Assembly: GCA_049792815.1 (NCBI GenBank)
Contig: JBARBG010000066.1
Location: forward strand, 1-24,885
Origin: DAIDKA01 sp049792815
Lineage (GTDB): Bacteria; Pseudomonadota; Gammaproteobacteria; Steroidobacterales; Steroidobacteraceae
Direction: 5' to 3'
DNA: 24,885 nt
Shown here: positions 1 to 7,688 of the stretch, piece after piece
Layout of the letters: each line of letters opens with the position of its first letter
Position numbering within the stretch: the first letter of the stretch is position 1
The notes under the pieces: model-generated
Databases searched by the model: none
What the model saw: only the letters and a program-made list of their open reading frames with translations
Told to the model about the DNA's origin: nothing
Made by a program: the position numbers and the translations under genes

Positions 1-2088
1 CTCGACCACGCCGATGGTGTCGCCCATCTGATTTGCGAAGGTGAGGCCGCCGGGATGCAGCACCATCCCGCCCGTGGCCCCCAGGGACTCCTGCGAGAAT
101 CCGCTGCCCTCGCTCATGCTGGCGGAAACGCTGGCATCCGCACCCGTGTACTGCGCACCCGCAGAATAGGTCTTGCCCTGGGAGGACTGCATCATGGAGG
201 CGGTGTAGCCCAACTGATTGTTTTCCCCCAACGCTCCATTGATGGTTTCCTGGGCGCCACGCGTGCGCTGGTTGCCGGTGGTGTCCTGATCGAAGCTCGT
301 CGTAACGAGTGGTGCGTGGGCCGTTCGCCCCAACGGCACCGAGAAATTCGCCTGCACGCGGGTATCGGGCAATCCCGTCAGGACGTTCTTCTGCCGTGCC
401 GCCGAGAGGCTGTAGCTCAGGTTCATGGGCCCGAGCCGCACGTGATTGGTGTAGCCAGTCTGGAACTCGGTGGAGGTGCCCACGGAGTTCCAGTAGTTGA
501 GTACCGAAGCGGTGAGATAGAAATCACCCCAACGCCCGGGCAAGGTCTGATTGACGTTTATCTGCCATTGGCTGCGCGCCCGCTCAACGGTGTCGGGGCT
601 GGAGCCGCCCAGCGCCGCCTCCTGCGCCGATTGTGCATCACTGAAGGAATAGTAGCCGCTGGACGAGTACCGGTATGTCGAGACCACGAGGCTGGTCTGG
701 GATTCGTGCAGCAGCTTGCTGTAACTGAAGCGCACGCTCTGTCCGCGTGAGGAGTCGGTATCCGTGAGCAGTGCTTCGGCTTCGGTTACATCGACCGCCA
801 GCGCTCCATATGGCGTGTTGAGCGCCAGGCCGAGCAACCCGGCACGGTAATGCTGCGCACCCACGGCGCCTGTGTAGGCGGTGAGAATGTTGCTGAAGCC
901 GTGCTGCAGGGTCCCCTGAACGAAGCGCTCATTGCCGCGGATGGAGGGCTGCTCGACTTCGCCCGCGGTCAGGGCGTAGCGCCACACACCGGGGCGCAGC
1001 AACTGCACCAGCGAAGCGTACGGGACCGTGAAAGTGTTCTGGCTGCCGTCGGCCTCATAGACGGTGACATGCAGGTCACCCCCGTAGCCCGTGGCGTACA
1101 GGTCATTGATCTCGAAGGGCCCGGGGGACACCGTCGTTTCCAGGATGGTGTTGCCGTTCTGGGTGATGACCACACGCGCGTTGGTCTGTGCCAGGCCGTG
1201 CACCACCGGCGCGTAGAACAACTGCGAATCCGGCAGCATCTGATCATCGCTGGCGAGGGACACCCCGCGAAATCCGAAGCTGTCGAAGACGGCGCCATCG
1301 GTGAAACTGTCGCCTATGGTCAGGTCGCTGCGGATCACAGGAATATCGTGCGTGAGATAGGTGGCGACATTCTGATAGCTCGTGCGCTCATCTGAGCCGG
1401 CATCGAGGGAGGATCGCTGGCGCAGGTGCCAGCTGCCGAGGTTGGCGCCCAGCGTCAAATCCAGATGGCCGTCGGTGGTGGTCACATCCGCCTCTGCTTC
1501 CCGATAGGCATTGAGGTTGTAGCCCAAGGTGGCCGAGGGAACCCCACTGTCCCAGAACTCCGGGGCGACGTAGCCGCGGGGCGTGTGCCGTATCACCGCC
1601 TGCGGAACCGTGATGTCGAGCCGCAGCTGCGACAGGTCGAAGGCCACGGTGGCTTCGGAGATGATCGCCTTCAGATCCACGCAGCTGTCGGCCTGGGTCT
1701 TGCGCAGCTGCGCCTGCGCGGCGGCCGACAGCTTCTCGAAGTCGAGCCCGATCCGGTCAATGAGTGCGCGATCGATGCACGGCAGCGCCATGTCGCTGTC
1801 GGGCTGGGCGATGAAGCGCACCGAAGCGCGGCCCAGCCACTTTTCGTTGACCTGCAGGTCCACCGTGTAGTCCCCGGGAAGCACCGGATTGCCACGCGAG
1901 AAGCGCGACACGTCGACCTTGCTGCCGCCCTGCAGGAACGCGGGATTGAATTCGATGTCCGCGGCCGCAGGATCCGCCGCCAAAGAGATTGTCGGGAACA
2001 AGGTCAGCAGCGCGATCATCCCGCGCTGCGTGGCTGGGCTCAGCAGGTTATGCAATATCGGTCGGGAACTCCCGTCGCACCCGGACAT
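1..2088 (-). CDS. Fimbrial outer-membrane usher protein (partial, C-terminus off the window)
   Basis: Outer-membrane pore that receives chaperone-subunit complexes and assembles and secretes the pilus. The frame is open for 696 codons from 2088 to the left edge without a stop; ushers usually have about 800 residues or more, so roughly the last 100 or more are missing. Seen: a hydrophobic signal segment around residues 24-38 (MIALLTLFPTISLAA), the usher N-terminal start DIEFNPAFLQGG, two Cys in the N-terminal half (CIDRALID, DSCVDLK), and the family signature GPFEINDLYATGYGGDL followed by HVTVYEADGSQ and TVPYASLVQLLRPG. ATG 2088 is the first ATG after an in-frame stop, which is the chaperone's own TGA only 15 bases upstream; no good ribosome site precedes it, so ATG 2019, directly before the signal peptide, is the alternative. 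It is the third gene of the operon and is probably translationally coupled to the chaperone. Confidence 0.95.
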   Translation of the reverse strand, partial: MSGCDGSSRPILHNLLSPATQRGMIALLTLFPTISLAADPAAADIEFNPAFLQGGSKVDVSRFSRGNPVLPGDYTVDLQVNEKWLGRASVRFIAQPDSDMALPCIDRALIDRIGLDFEKLSAAAQAQLRKTQADSCVDLKAIISEATVAFDLSQLRLDITVPQAVIRHTPRGYVAPEFWDSGVPSATLGYNLNAYREAEADVTTTDGHLDLTLGANLGSWHLRQRSSLDAGSDERTSYQNVATYLTHDIPVIRSDLTIGDSFTDGAVFDSFGFRGVSLASDDQMLPDSQLFYAPVVHGLAQTNARVVITQNGNTILETTVSPGPFEINDLYATGYGGDLHVTVYEADGSQNTFTVPYASLVQLLRPGVWRYALTAGEVEQPSIRGNERFVQGTLQHGFSNILTAYTGAVGAQHYRAGLLGLALNTPYGALAVDVTEAEALLTDTDSSRGQSVRFSYSKLLHESQTSLVVSTYRYSSSGYYSFSDAQSAQEAALGGSSPDTVERARSQWQINVNQTLPGRWGDFYLTASVLNYWNSVGTSTEFQTGYTNHVRLGPMNLSYSLSAARQKNVLTGLPDTRVQANFSVPLGRTAHAPLVTTSFDQDTTGNQRTRGAQETINGALGENNQLGYTASMMQSSQGKTYSAGAQYTGADASVSASMSEGSGFSQESLGATGGMVLHPGGLTFANQMGDTIGVVE

Positions 2089-2103
2089 GGGACACCATGC
2101 CGA

Positions 2104-2862
2104 TCAGGGCGCCGCCGACGCGGAAGCAGTGCCGTTTACATTGCCGCCGAAATCATTGACGAACCAGTATTGGACGGCAATAGCGCTGCTGGGTGCGGTG
2201 GGCCGATCGGAGACCTCGAAACTGCGGCTGGCGAAGGGGTCCACCATGTCCGCCTTGATGCTGAGCGGATGGCCGTCCACCGTGGCGATGAGCTGGGTCA
2301 GGGAGACGTGATAGCCAGTGGGGTTGCTGGCTTGGATCCCGGTGAGCTTGCCGTCCTTCGACAGAAACTTCCAGGTCAGCCGCGCTGGCGCATCTGCGGC
2401 CGAACCGGCAATCCCGGCGGGCCGGAAGAACACTTTCATGCGGTGTTTGAATGCCAGGTCAAGCTGGTTGGGAGCCTCCGCGGTCGCCACGCCGCGCGGC
2501 GGTATATCCAGGACGTTGAGCCAGAACAGCGATTCGCGATTCTGGGGCAGCGGATCATGGGTGTAGACCAGCCGCAGGCTTTGAACCTTGGAGGGATCGA
2601 GCCTGAACAGCGGCGGGGTCAGGACGAACGGAACTTTCGCATCGCCTGGCTTTGAGCGGGCATCCCCGGTATCCAGCCACGCCTGGACCAGTGATGGAGT
2701 CGCTCCGGAGTTCTGCAGGCTGATGGTCACCTCGCGCTTGGCCGCCGGATACACCACGCGGGTGCCATTGACGACGACGGCAGCGGCAGCCTGGTTGACC
2801 GCGGCGACCGAGGTTATGGCAAGTATCGCCGCGAAGATCACCTGACTGCACACTCGCAACAT
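2104..2862 (-). CDS. Periplasmic pilus chaperone (PapD/FimC-like)
   Basis: Periplasmic two-domain immunoglobulin-like chaperone that folds pilin subunits by donor-strand complementation and delivers them to the usher. The 252-residue product has a signal peptide (residues 1-27, ending AVNQAAA). Seen: VVVNGTRVVYPAAKREVTI, which places the conserved cleft Arg at about residue 35, and the F1-G1 region FWLNVLDIPPR followed by FKHRMKVFFRP, which places the conserved cleft Lys at about 143. Length is typical of the family. A purine-rich ribosome site (GGGGAAGAG) lies about 8 bases before the ATG. It sits between the pilin gene (128-base gap containing a hairpin) and the usher gene (15-base gap). 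Confidence 0.95.
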   Translation of the reverse strand: MLRVCSQVIFAAILAITSVAAVNQAAAAVVVNGTRVVYPAAKREVTISLQNSGATPSLVQAWLDTGDARSKPGDAKVPFVLTPPLFRLDPSKVQSLRLVYTHDPLPQNRESLFWLNVLDIPPRGVATAEAPNQLDLAFKHRMKVFFRPAGIAGSAADAPARLTWKFLSKDGKLTGIQASNPTGYHVSLTQLIATVDGHPLSIKADMVDPFASRSFEVSDRPTAPSSAIAVQYWFVNDFGGNVNGTASASAAP

Positions 2863-2906
2863 GACTCGACTCTTCCCCTAACAGATCTTTGTTTTCAGAC
2901 GGCAAA

Positions 2907-2933
2907 GGGTGTGCCGCTGCCGCGGCCGCACCC
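2907..2933 (-). other. GC-rich hairpin between pilin and chaperone genes
   Basis: Read on the minus strand the arms GGGTG and GCCGC pair with GCGGC and CACCC around a GGCA loop, with a small internal mismatch. No T-run follows, so it is not a standard intrinsic terminator. In many pilus operons a hairpin behind the major pilin gene stabilises the pilin mRNA or reduces read-through into the assembly genes; that role here is inference from position. Confidence 0.5.
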
Positions 2934-2990
2934 CATGCGCGCTTCTTCGTTCTCACTCACACTCCAGTCATCTGACTGTGTCGACATCGC

Positions 2991-3608
2991 TTACTGGTAA
3001 GTGATGGAGTAGGTGACTGAGGTGCTGACGGTGCCCGCCGTGGCTAGGGCACCCGCATTGGGCCCGCCGGGGCCGTTCGTGCTCTTCGCGGTCGAATATC
3101 CCGCGTAGTACCACTGCGTGCTGGTTGAGCCAACGGGCAAAGTCGCAGGCAGATTGGTGTTCGTGCCGGGCACGATCTGCGTGCCTACCACTGAAGCCGC
3201 GGAAGCGTTGTAAAGCATCACTTCGACGTTGCTGGTGCCGCCGTTGATCAGACCGCCGCTGGTCACGTCGACATTCGGGCCGGCCTCGAAGTAGACCTGC
3301 ACGGTCGTCGGCACGGCGCCGCCCACGTCCGCATTCGTCGCGACGCAGTTGCTGATCTTGATGTTGAAAAAGGTTCCAGCCGCCGAGGTCTTCGACGCCG
3401 TCGCGTTGGTCAGAGCCGACACACTGACGATGGGCAACGTCACAGCGCCGTCGGCGGTGCCACTGCCGTTGACGTTGATGGTGCAGGTGTTGGCCGTCAC
3501 CGCACCCGTAAAGGTGATGGTTCCGTCCGACGCCTGGCTCGACAGCGGCAGCGCCATCGCTGTGCTGATGCCGGCGACTAACATTGCTCGCTTGATCAAA
3601 ATGTTCAC
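2991..3608 (-). CDS. Fimbrial subunit (type 1-like pilin)
   Basis: Secreted structural subunit of the pilus. With the GTG start at 3608 it has 205 residues: signal peptide to about residue 26 (MLVAGISTAMALPLSSQA), then SDGTITFTGAVTANTC, the usual start of mature type 1 pilins. The family's Cys pair is at about residues 42 (NTCTINV) and 88 (ISNCVA), and the C-terminus YSITYQ has the aromatic penultimate residue recognised by chaperones. The frame stays open upstream to 3683, but GTG 3608 is preceded at 6-base spacing range by the near-perfect ribosome site GGAGGAGAGG, which fixes the start. Low-complexity Ala/Thr/Asn composition fits a pilin. It is first in the operon, so probably the most abundant subunit. 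Confidence 0.9.
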   Translation of the reverse strand: MNILIKRAMLVAGISTAMALPLSSQASDGTITFTGAVTANTCTINVNGSGTADGAVTLPIVSVSALTNATASKTSAAGTFFNIKISNCVATNADVGGAVPTTVQVYFEAGPNVDVTSGGLINGGTSNVEVMLYNASAASVVGTQIVPGTNTNLPATLPVGSTSTQWYYAGYSTAKSTNGPGGPNAGALATAGTVSTSVTYSITYQ

Positions 3609-3620
3609 GTCCTCTCCTCC
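3609..3620 (-). promoter_or_regulatory. Strong Shine-Dalgarno of the pilin gene
   Basis: The minus strand reads GGAGGAGAGGAC directly before the GTG at 3608. It decides the start against the longer open frame, whose extra residues do not look like a signal peptide, and fits high-level pilin translation. Confidence 0.8.
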
Positions 3621-3674
3621 AAGTTGAAACTCGTGTGCACTAGCCTGCGGTGTGACCCGTAGACGCTGTATCGA

Positions 3675-3728
3675 CTGACTCACGATTTACTTAAGATCGA
3701 ATTGACCGCCTGCCAATTTGTGAGTCAG
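3675..3728. repeat. Separated 9-bp perfect inverted repeat upstream of the pilin gene
   Basis: CTGACTCAC at 3675-3683 and its exact reverse complement GTGAGTCAG at 3720-3728 enclose 36 AT-rich bases, 67 bases upstream of the pilin start. The arms lie 45 bases apart, close to four helical turns, so they could be two sites for one regulator. A role is inferred only from position. Confidence 0.45.
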
Positions 3729-3904
3729 GTCTCAATGTTTGAATGACTGGCGCGCTGCAGCAGCCCGGAAATTCGTGGATTTCACGCACCCGGAATCGAG
3801 GTCGGTTCTGTGACCAGCGTCCTGTGGCGCCGTGCCGTTAGCCGATACAACATCTTGGGCCTCGTCATCGCCCACCGTTTCGCCCGGGCAAGTTCCGACA
3901 TCCA

Positions 3905-5419
3905 ATGCAGTATCCCGTCATGCCGCGCGGTGCGGACGAGCAGCCGGAAATCGACCGCCTGCGTGGCGTCGTTGCGCGCCTGGAATACGCGGCCAGCCAC
4001 GACCAGTTGACTGGGTTGCCCAACCGCGAGGTGCTGCTCGAGCGGCTGAACCGCGAGCTCACCCGATCTGCCACCGACGCTGAGCGCATTGCGATCCTGT
4101 TTGTCGATCTCGACAATTTCAAATTGGTCAACGACTCACTCGGTCACAGCAGCGGCGATGAAGTGCTGCGCGAGATGGCCAAGCGTGTGGTTGGCTGCCT
4201 TGGAACGCAGGACACGGCGAGTCGCTTTGGCGGCGATGAGTTGGTGATCCTGCATCCGCGCGCCAGGGTGGGTTCGGAGGTCGCTCTGGGAGCGCAGATA
4301 CTCGCCACCGTCGCCAAGCCGATTGTCATCTGCGGCAAGGAAGTGGTGGTCTCGGCCAGCATCGGCGTGGCACTGTGCGCTCCTGGCGAAAAGGGTGCCG
4401 AGCAGCTGCTGCGCGAGGCTGACACTGCACTTTACGCGGCGAAGGGCCGCGGCCGGGCACGGCTGCAACAGTTCAACGACGAGTTGTATGCACAGGCCGA
4501 AAGGCGCGTCCAGGTCGAGTCGGACCTGCGCTTGGCGCTGCGCACTTCGCAACTTTTTGTCGCATACCAGCCGCAGGTCAGTCTCAACAGCGGGCGCATC
4601 GTAGGGCTCGAGGCCCTGGTGCGCTGGCGCCATCCCACCTGGGGCATGGTCCCGCCTGATGACTTCATTCCGGTGGCTGAGGAATGCGGACTCATCGTGG
4701 ACCTCGGGCGACAGGTGCTGCGCGAGTCCTGCCGCCAGTTGGCGCAATGGGCACGTCTGGTACCAGGCCGGCCACTGGCCATGGCAGTGAATGTCTCGCC
4801 GCGCGAAGTGGAGGCGCCGGGCTTCATCGAGGGGCTTGCACGAATCCTCGCCGACACCGAAATCGAGCCCACGGCGCTGTGCCTGGAGATCACCGAAAAG
4901 GCGGTGACTGGCGCGACCGCCGATACGGTCAGGGTGCTCGACCAGGTCAGGCAAATGGGGGTCTATATTGCGATCGATGATTTCGGCACTCAGCACTCCT
5001 CGCTGACCCGGCTGCGCGACCTGCCGGCTGAGGTGCTGAAGATCGACCGGGATTTCATCGATGGCCTCAGCACCGAGCCTGGTGACACCGCCATCGTTTC
5101 CTCAATCCTCAGTCTTGCCTACGCCATGGGCAAACACCCGATTGCCGAGGGCGTCGAAAAGCGCGAGCAGGCAGTGGCCTTGCTGCGCATGGGCTGCAAC
5201 GTGGCCCAGGGTTACCTGTTCTCCCCACCCGTGGCGCCCGAACAGGTCGTGCCGATGCTGGATCGAAGACTGTGGCAGCCACGCGCCGAGCGCACGCTTT
5301 ATCGCGCCGAGATTGCACTGGATATGCAGGCGCGTCGCCGGGGGCGCCGCTACTTCATCGATGAGTTTCTCGATCACATTGGCGCGCCAATGGGTCCGAA
5401 ATCCGCAGGCGGCGCATGA
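3905..5419 (+). CDS. GGDEF-EAL protein (c-di-GMP cyclase/phosphodiesterase), no N-terminal sensor
   Basis: Cytoplasmic c-di-GMP enzyme of 504 residues with only a short helical N-terminus before the GGDEF domain (about 32-190), which begins HDQLTGLPNR. The metal-binding Asp is in FVDLDNFK (D68) and the signature loop reads RFGGDEL (109-113), with Leu in place of Phe. The inhibitory RxxD site is lost (GTQD at 100-103). The EAL domain (about 205-455) keeps EALVRW (236), NVSP (N296), EITE (328-331), DDF (358-360), LKID (K379), AEGVE (E415) and QGYLF (Q435), so phosphodiesterase activity is expected; the loop after DDFGT is QHSSL rather than the usual G(Y/F)SSL. ATG 3905 is the first start after an in-frame TAG; no strong ribosome site precedes it. 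The stop overlaps the next gene by ATGA. Confidence 0.93.
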   Translation: MQYPVMPRGADEQPEIDRLRGVVARLEYAASHDQLTGLPNREVLLERLNRELTRSATDAERIAILFVDLDNFKLVNDSLGHSSGDEVLREMAKRVVGCLGTQDTASRFGGDELVILHPRARVGSEVALGAQILATVAKPIVICGKEVVVSASIGVALCAPGEKGAEQLLREADTALYAAKGRGRARLQQFNDELYAQAERRVQVESDLRLALRTSQLFVAYQPQVSLNSGRIVGLEALVRWRHPTWGMVPPDDFIPVAEECGLIVDLGRQVLRESCRQLAQWARLVPGRPLAMAVNVSPREVEAPGFIEGLARILADTEIEPTALCLEITEKAVTGATADTVRVLDQVRQMGVYIAIDDFGTQHSSLTRLRDLPAEVLKIDRDFIDGLSTEPGDTAIVSSILSLAYAMGKHPIAEGVEKREQAVALLRMGCNVAQGYLFSPPVAPEQVVPMLDRRLWQPRAERTLYRAEIALDMQARRRGRRYFIDEFLDHIGAPMGPKSAGGA

Positions 5420-6264
5420 TGTCCTTCGCGATCGGCATCGGCAATCTGCTTATCGGGCTCGCCTACCTGGGCCTCGGACTGCTCTCGGCCTGGGAAACCT
5501 TCAGCCTGCACCGCTATCGGGGCTGGTCGCGTTTTGGAATCGGCTTCTCGCTGATGGCGGCGAGTTGCGGCCCGCATCACCTGATTCACGGCTGGCACGC
5601 GCTCCAGGGCGGTAGCTCTTCCTGGCCGATGTTGGCTGCGACGCTCATCGGGCTACCGGCGGGCCTCACCTTCGTTGGACTACGCTTCGAGACGGCACTG
5701 GGCGGCCGGGGTGACCGCCGGCTGGGATCCTCGCGCTACTGGGCGGTATCACTGGCCGCTGTCTTCGCCATCGCAGTGGGTGGGCTTGCCGGCTGGACCC
5801 TGGGCCGCCCCACAGCACCCGTCGCATCTCCGCTCATGTGCACGATTTTGGGACTTTCGCCACGCACAGGCCTGCCGGGAGCGGGTATTGACTTCACCTC
5901 GGTCACCTTCGGGGCCAATCTGTTCGTGGTCCTCACGTACGGTATGGTCGGGTGGTACCTCGCCGACTACCAGGTGCGCCGCCATGCCGCGGAAGGGATC
6001 TGGTCGCTGTCGGGAGTGTCCCTGTCCGGTGTGTTCTTCACCTGCGCGCTGATGCATCTGATCTATGCGACAACCGCGCGCCACGGCGCGACTGTCGCCT
6101 TCGACCTTTTGGGCATTCCTGCCTCGGTCTACTTCCTATGGATAGTCAAGCGCGTACACAGCGATTCGGTGGTGGACTGGAACCGCCGCCCGCTGGTGGG
6201 CGCGGCCGCCGCGCCCGAACGCGCCTCACCTTGGAGCGGCAGCGAACTGACCCGCGCGGGATAG
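5416..6264 (+). CDS. Seven-helix membrane protein coupled to the GGDEF-EAL gene
   Basis: I do not recognise a named family. The 282-residue product has seven hydrophobic segments (about 4-26, 39-60, 70-90, 108-129, 161-184, 196-219 and 228-246) and a short polar tail. Segment 2 has a His cluster, CGPHHLIHGWH (H54, H55, H58, H61), and segment 6 has H214 (ALMHLIY) with H223 just after it. Intramembrane His on two helices could bind heme or another metal; this is inference. ATG 5416 overlaps the stop of the GGDEF-EAL gene (ATGA), so the two are translationally coupled and probably made in fixed ratio. Because the GGDEF-EAL protein lacks its own sensor or membrane domain, a separate sensor or anchor is a natural hypothesis. 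A start one codon later (ATG 5419) is equally possible. Confidence 0.8.
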   Translation: MMSFAIGIGNLLIGLAYLGLGLLSAWETFSLHRYRGWSRFGIGFSLMAASCGPHHLIHGWHALQGGSSSWPMLAATLIGLPAGLTFVGLRFETALGGRGDRRLGSSRYWAVSLAAVFAIAVGGLAGWTLGRPTAPVASPLMCTILGLSPRTGLPGAGIDFTSVTFGANLFVVLTYGMVGWYLADYQVRRHAAEGIWSLSGVSLSGVFFTCALMHLIYATTARHGATVAFDLLGIPASVYFLWIVKRVHSDSVVDWNRRPLVGAAAAPERASPWSGSELTRAG

Positions 6265-6308
6265 TGACGCAACATTACCGGGTCAGTTGACAATAGCGGT
6301 TCGCGAAT

Positions 6309-6324
6309 GGCCGCGAGCGCGGCC
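6309..6324. other. Perfect GC hairpin after the seven-helix gene
   Basis: GGCCGC at 6309-6314 pairs with GCGGCC at 6319-6324 around GAGC, 45 bases after the stop at 6264. No T-run follows on the plus strand, so termination is only possible, not shown. Confidence 0.35.
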
Positions 6325-6386
6325 TTGGCGTAAGAAATTCCGGCAGTACAGAAACGGACCTGCATCACACGTTCCGGCACGACGCT

Positions 6387-6395
6387 TGGCATAAT
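6387..6395 (+). promoter_or_regulatory. Extended -10 promoter element of the acyltransferase gene
   Basis: TGGCATAAT combines an extended TGn with a good -10 hexamer (CATAAT, 6390-6395). A transcript would start about 6402, exactly at the GTG chosen for the gene, and no ribosome site is visible, so a leaderless mRNA is possible. No matching -35 was found. Confidence 0.4.
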
Positions 6396-6401
6396 GACAA
6401 T

Positions 6402-7637
6402 GTGAAGCTCGCGAGCAAAAGGATTGAGTGTTGGGGCACCAGCCTAGAGCCGCTTGCCAACCCAGGCATCGCCGCCTCGGGCGCAGCAACCACCACGCTT
6501 AGTGTGGAAATTGTCGACAGCATCGAACGGCTGGCGGCGCTGGGCACCGAGTACGAAACCCTGCTTTGCACGGCGAATAACCGGCTGCCCTTCGCGCTCC
6601 ACGACTGGCACCTGGCCTGGTGCAATAACCTGCTGATGGTCTCGGGCGGCGTACGGGATGAACTTCGCATCTGCGTCGTACGTGACACGGCCGGCTCATG
6701 TGTGGCCATCGTGCCGATGATTCTGACCCGCCGCACGATGTGGGGCATTTCAGTGCGATCGCTTAGCCTGTTGGGCGGCGATCCGGCCGTAACGGAGATC
6801 CGCGAACCACTCATCCAGCCGGGGTACGAAGCCGCGGTGGCATTGATCATGCTGCGCACCTTGGCTGAGCTCAAAGGTTGGGACTGGGTCGACTGGTCGG
6901 GCGGCGGCACCTTCGGTCACACGCTCGCGGCCAACGCCGAGTTACAGCGGCTCGACACGCTACCCGCTTTCATCCTCGACCTGCCCGACAGTTGGGATGA
7001 GCTGCGCGCGGGCCTCAAGCGCAACATCCGCGAGTCGCTGCGCCATTGCTACAATTCCTTGAAACGGGATGGCCTGGAATTTCAATTCAGGGTTGTCGCC
7101 GAGCCTGCGGAGGTGGCGGCTGCCGTCGAGCAGTTCCTGGTGTTGCACGCCAAGCGCGCTGGTCTGAGCGGAACGGTTGTGCACCGCGACCACTTTGCTA
7201 CGCCGCGCTCCCGGGCCTTCCTGCGGGAGGTCTGCACGCGCCTTGCGCAGCGCCGCACCTTGCGGATTTTTCAGCTGATCATTGGTGGTGAAGTGGTCGC
7301 CTCGCGTATCGGTTTCATAGTGGACGACAGCCTGTATTTCTACTATTCGGGATTTGATTCTGCGTGGGCGCGCTACAGCGTCATGACGACAACGGTCGCC
7401 GAGGCAATCAAATACGCAATCTCGAAGCGACTACGGTACGTGAATCTGTCACCGGGACGGGATGTCAGCAAACTGCGCTGGGGTCCGCGAGAGGTGGGCT
7501 TCGGGCGCGCCCGGCAAGTGGCCAACCGCTGGCGCTCGCGTCTCGCGCTCGCCTGTTACGACCGCCTTAGGGCGATTGATCGGATGCCGGTGTTCCTTAG
7601 GCCGTTGCTGGTGCCGGCGAAACGCGCCTGGGAGTGA
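6402..7637 (+). CDS. BioF2/CelD-like GNAT acyltransferase
   Basis: Cytoplasmic protein of 411 residues resembling the FemAB-related GNAT proteins often annotated CelD or BioF2-like. Seen: an N-terminal GNAT-like half beginning LSVEIVDSIERLAAL with FALHDWHLAWCNN; the basic family motif LKRNIRESLRHCYN in the middle; a second GNAT fold with FQLIIGGEVVASRIGF, LYFYYSGFDSAWARYS and a C-terminal YVNLSPGRDVSKLRWG, which is typical. These enzymes transfer acyl or aminoacyl groups, often in polysaccharide or cell-surface biosynthesis, but the substrate cannot be read from sequence. The GTG start has no visible ribosome site; the first 30 residues are poorly constrained and a start further in is possible. 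It is a single gene converging on the GNAT-like gene at 7689. Confidence 0.8.
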   Translation: MKLASKRIECWGTSLEPLANPGIAASGAATTTLSVEIVDSIERLAALGTEYETLLCTANNRLPFALHDWHLAWCNNLLMVSGGVRDELRICVVRDTAGSCVAIVPMILTRRTMWGISVRSLSLLGGDPAVTEIREPLIQPGYEAAVALIMLRTLAELKGWDWVDWSGGGTFGHTLAANAELQRLDTLPAFILDLPDSWDELRAGLKRNIRESLRHCYNSLKRDGLEFQFRVVAEPAEVAAAVEQFLVLHAKRAGLSGTVVHRDHFATPRSRAFLREVCTRLAQRRTLRIFQLIIGGEVVASRIGFIVDDSLYFYYSGFDSAWARYSVMTTTVAEAIKYAISKRLRYVNLSPGRDVSKLRWGPREVGFGRARQVANRWRSRLALACYDRLRAIDRMPVFLRPLLVPAKRAWE

Positions 7638-7643
7638 TTTGGT

Positions 7644-7659
7644 CACGGCGCATGCCGTG
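7644..7659. terminator. Hairpin between convergent genes
   Basis: CACGGC (7644-7649) pairs with GCCGTG (7654-7659) around GCAT, lying 7 bases after the stop of the plus-strand acyltransferase and 30 bases past the stop of the minus-strand GNAT-like gene. The position suits a shared bidirectional terminator, but neither side has a T-run, so this is weak. Confidence 0.35.
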
Positions 7660-7688
7660 CGAAAAACCGCGACGCTGCGCAGCCCGCC

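Larger units (their letters stand above)
3609..3904. other. Divergent intergenic region: pilus operon / c-di-GMP gene pair
   Basis: About 296 bases without a gene, more AT-rich around 3680-3740 than its surroundings. It must carry the promoters for the pilin (minus) and the GGDEF-EAL gene (plus), but I could not assign a convincing -35/-10 pair to either. The main structure seen is a separated 9-base inverted repeat, listed separately. Confidence 0.5.

Noticed and set aside
55..2655. Long plus-strand open frames opposite the usher and chaperone genes
   Set aside because: They lie antisense to genes with clear family motifs; their length follows from GC-rich codon use, and they show no domain, signal peptide or ribosome site.
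3675..3728. fimS-like invertible promoter
   Set aside because: The enclosed segment is only 36 bases and no tyrosine recombinase gene is in the window; kept only as an inverted repeat.
4136..4996. 286-codon minus-strand frame within the GGDEF-EAL gene
   Set aside because: Antisense to an intact, motif-rich gene; composition typical of a shadow frame.
6287..6292. Perfect -35 hexamer TTGACA
   Set aside because: At 16-18 base spacing lies only GC-rich hairpin sequence with no -10 likeness.
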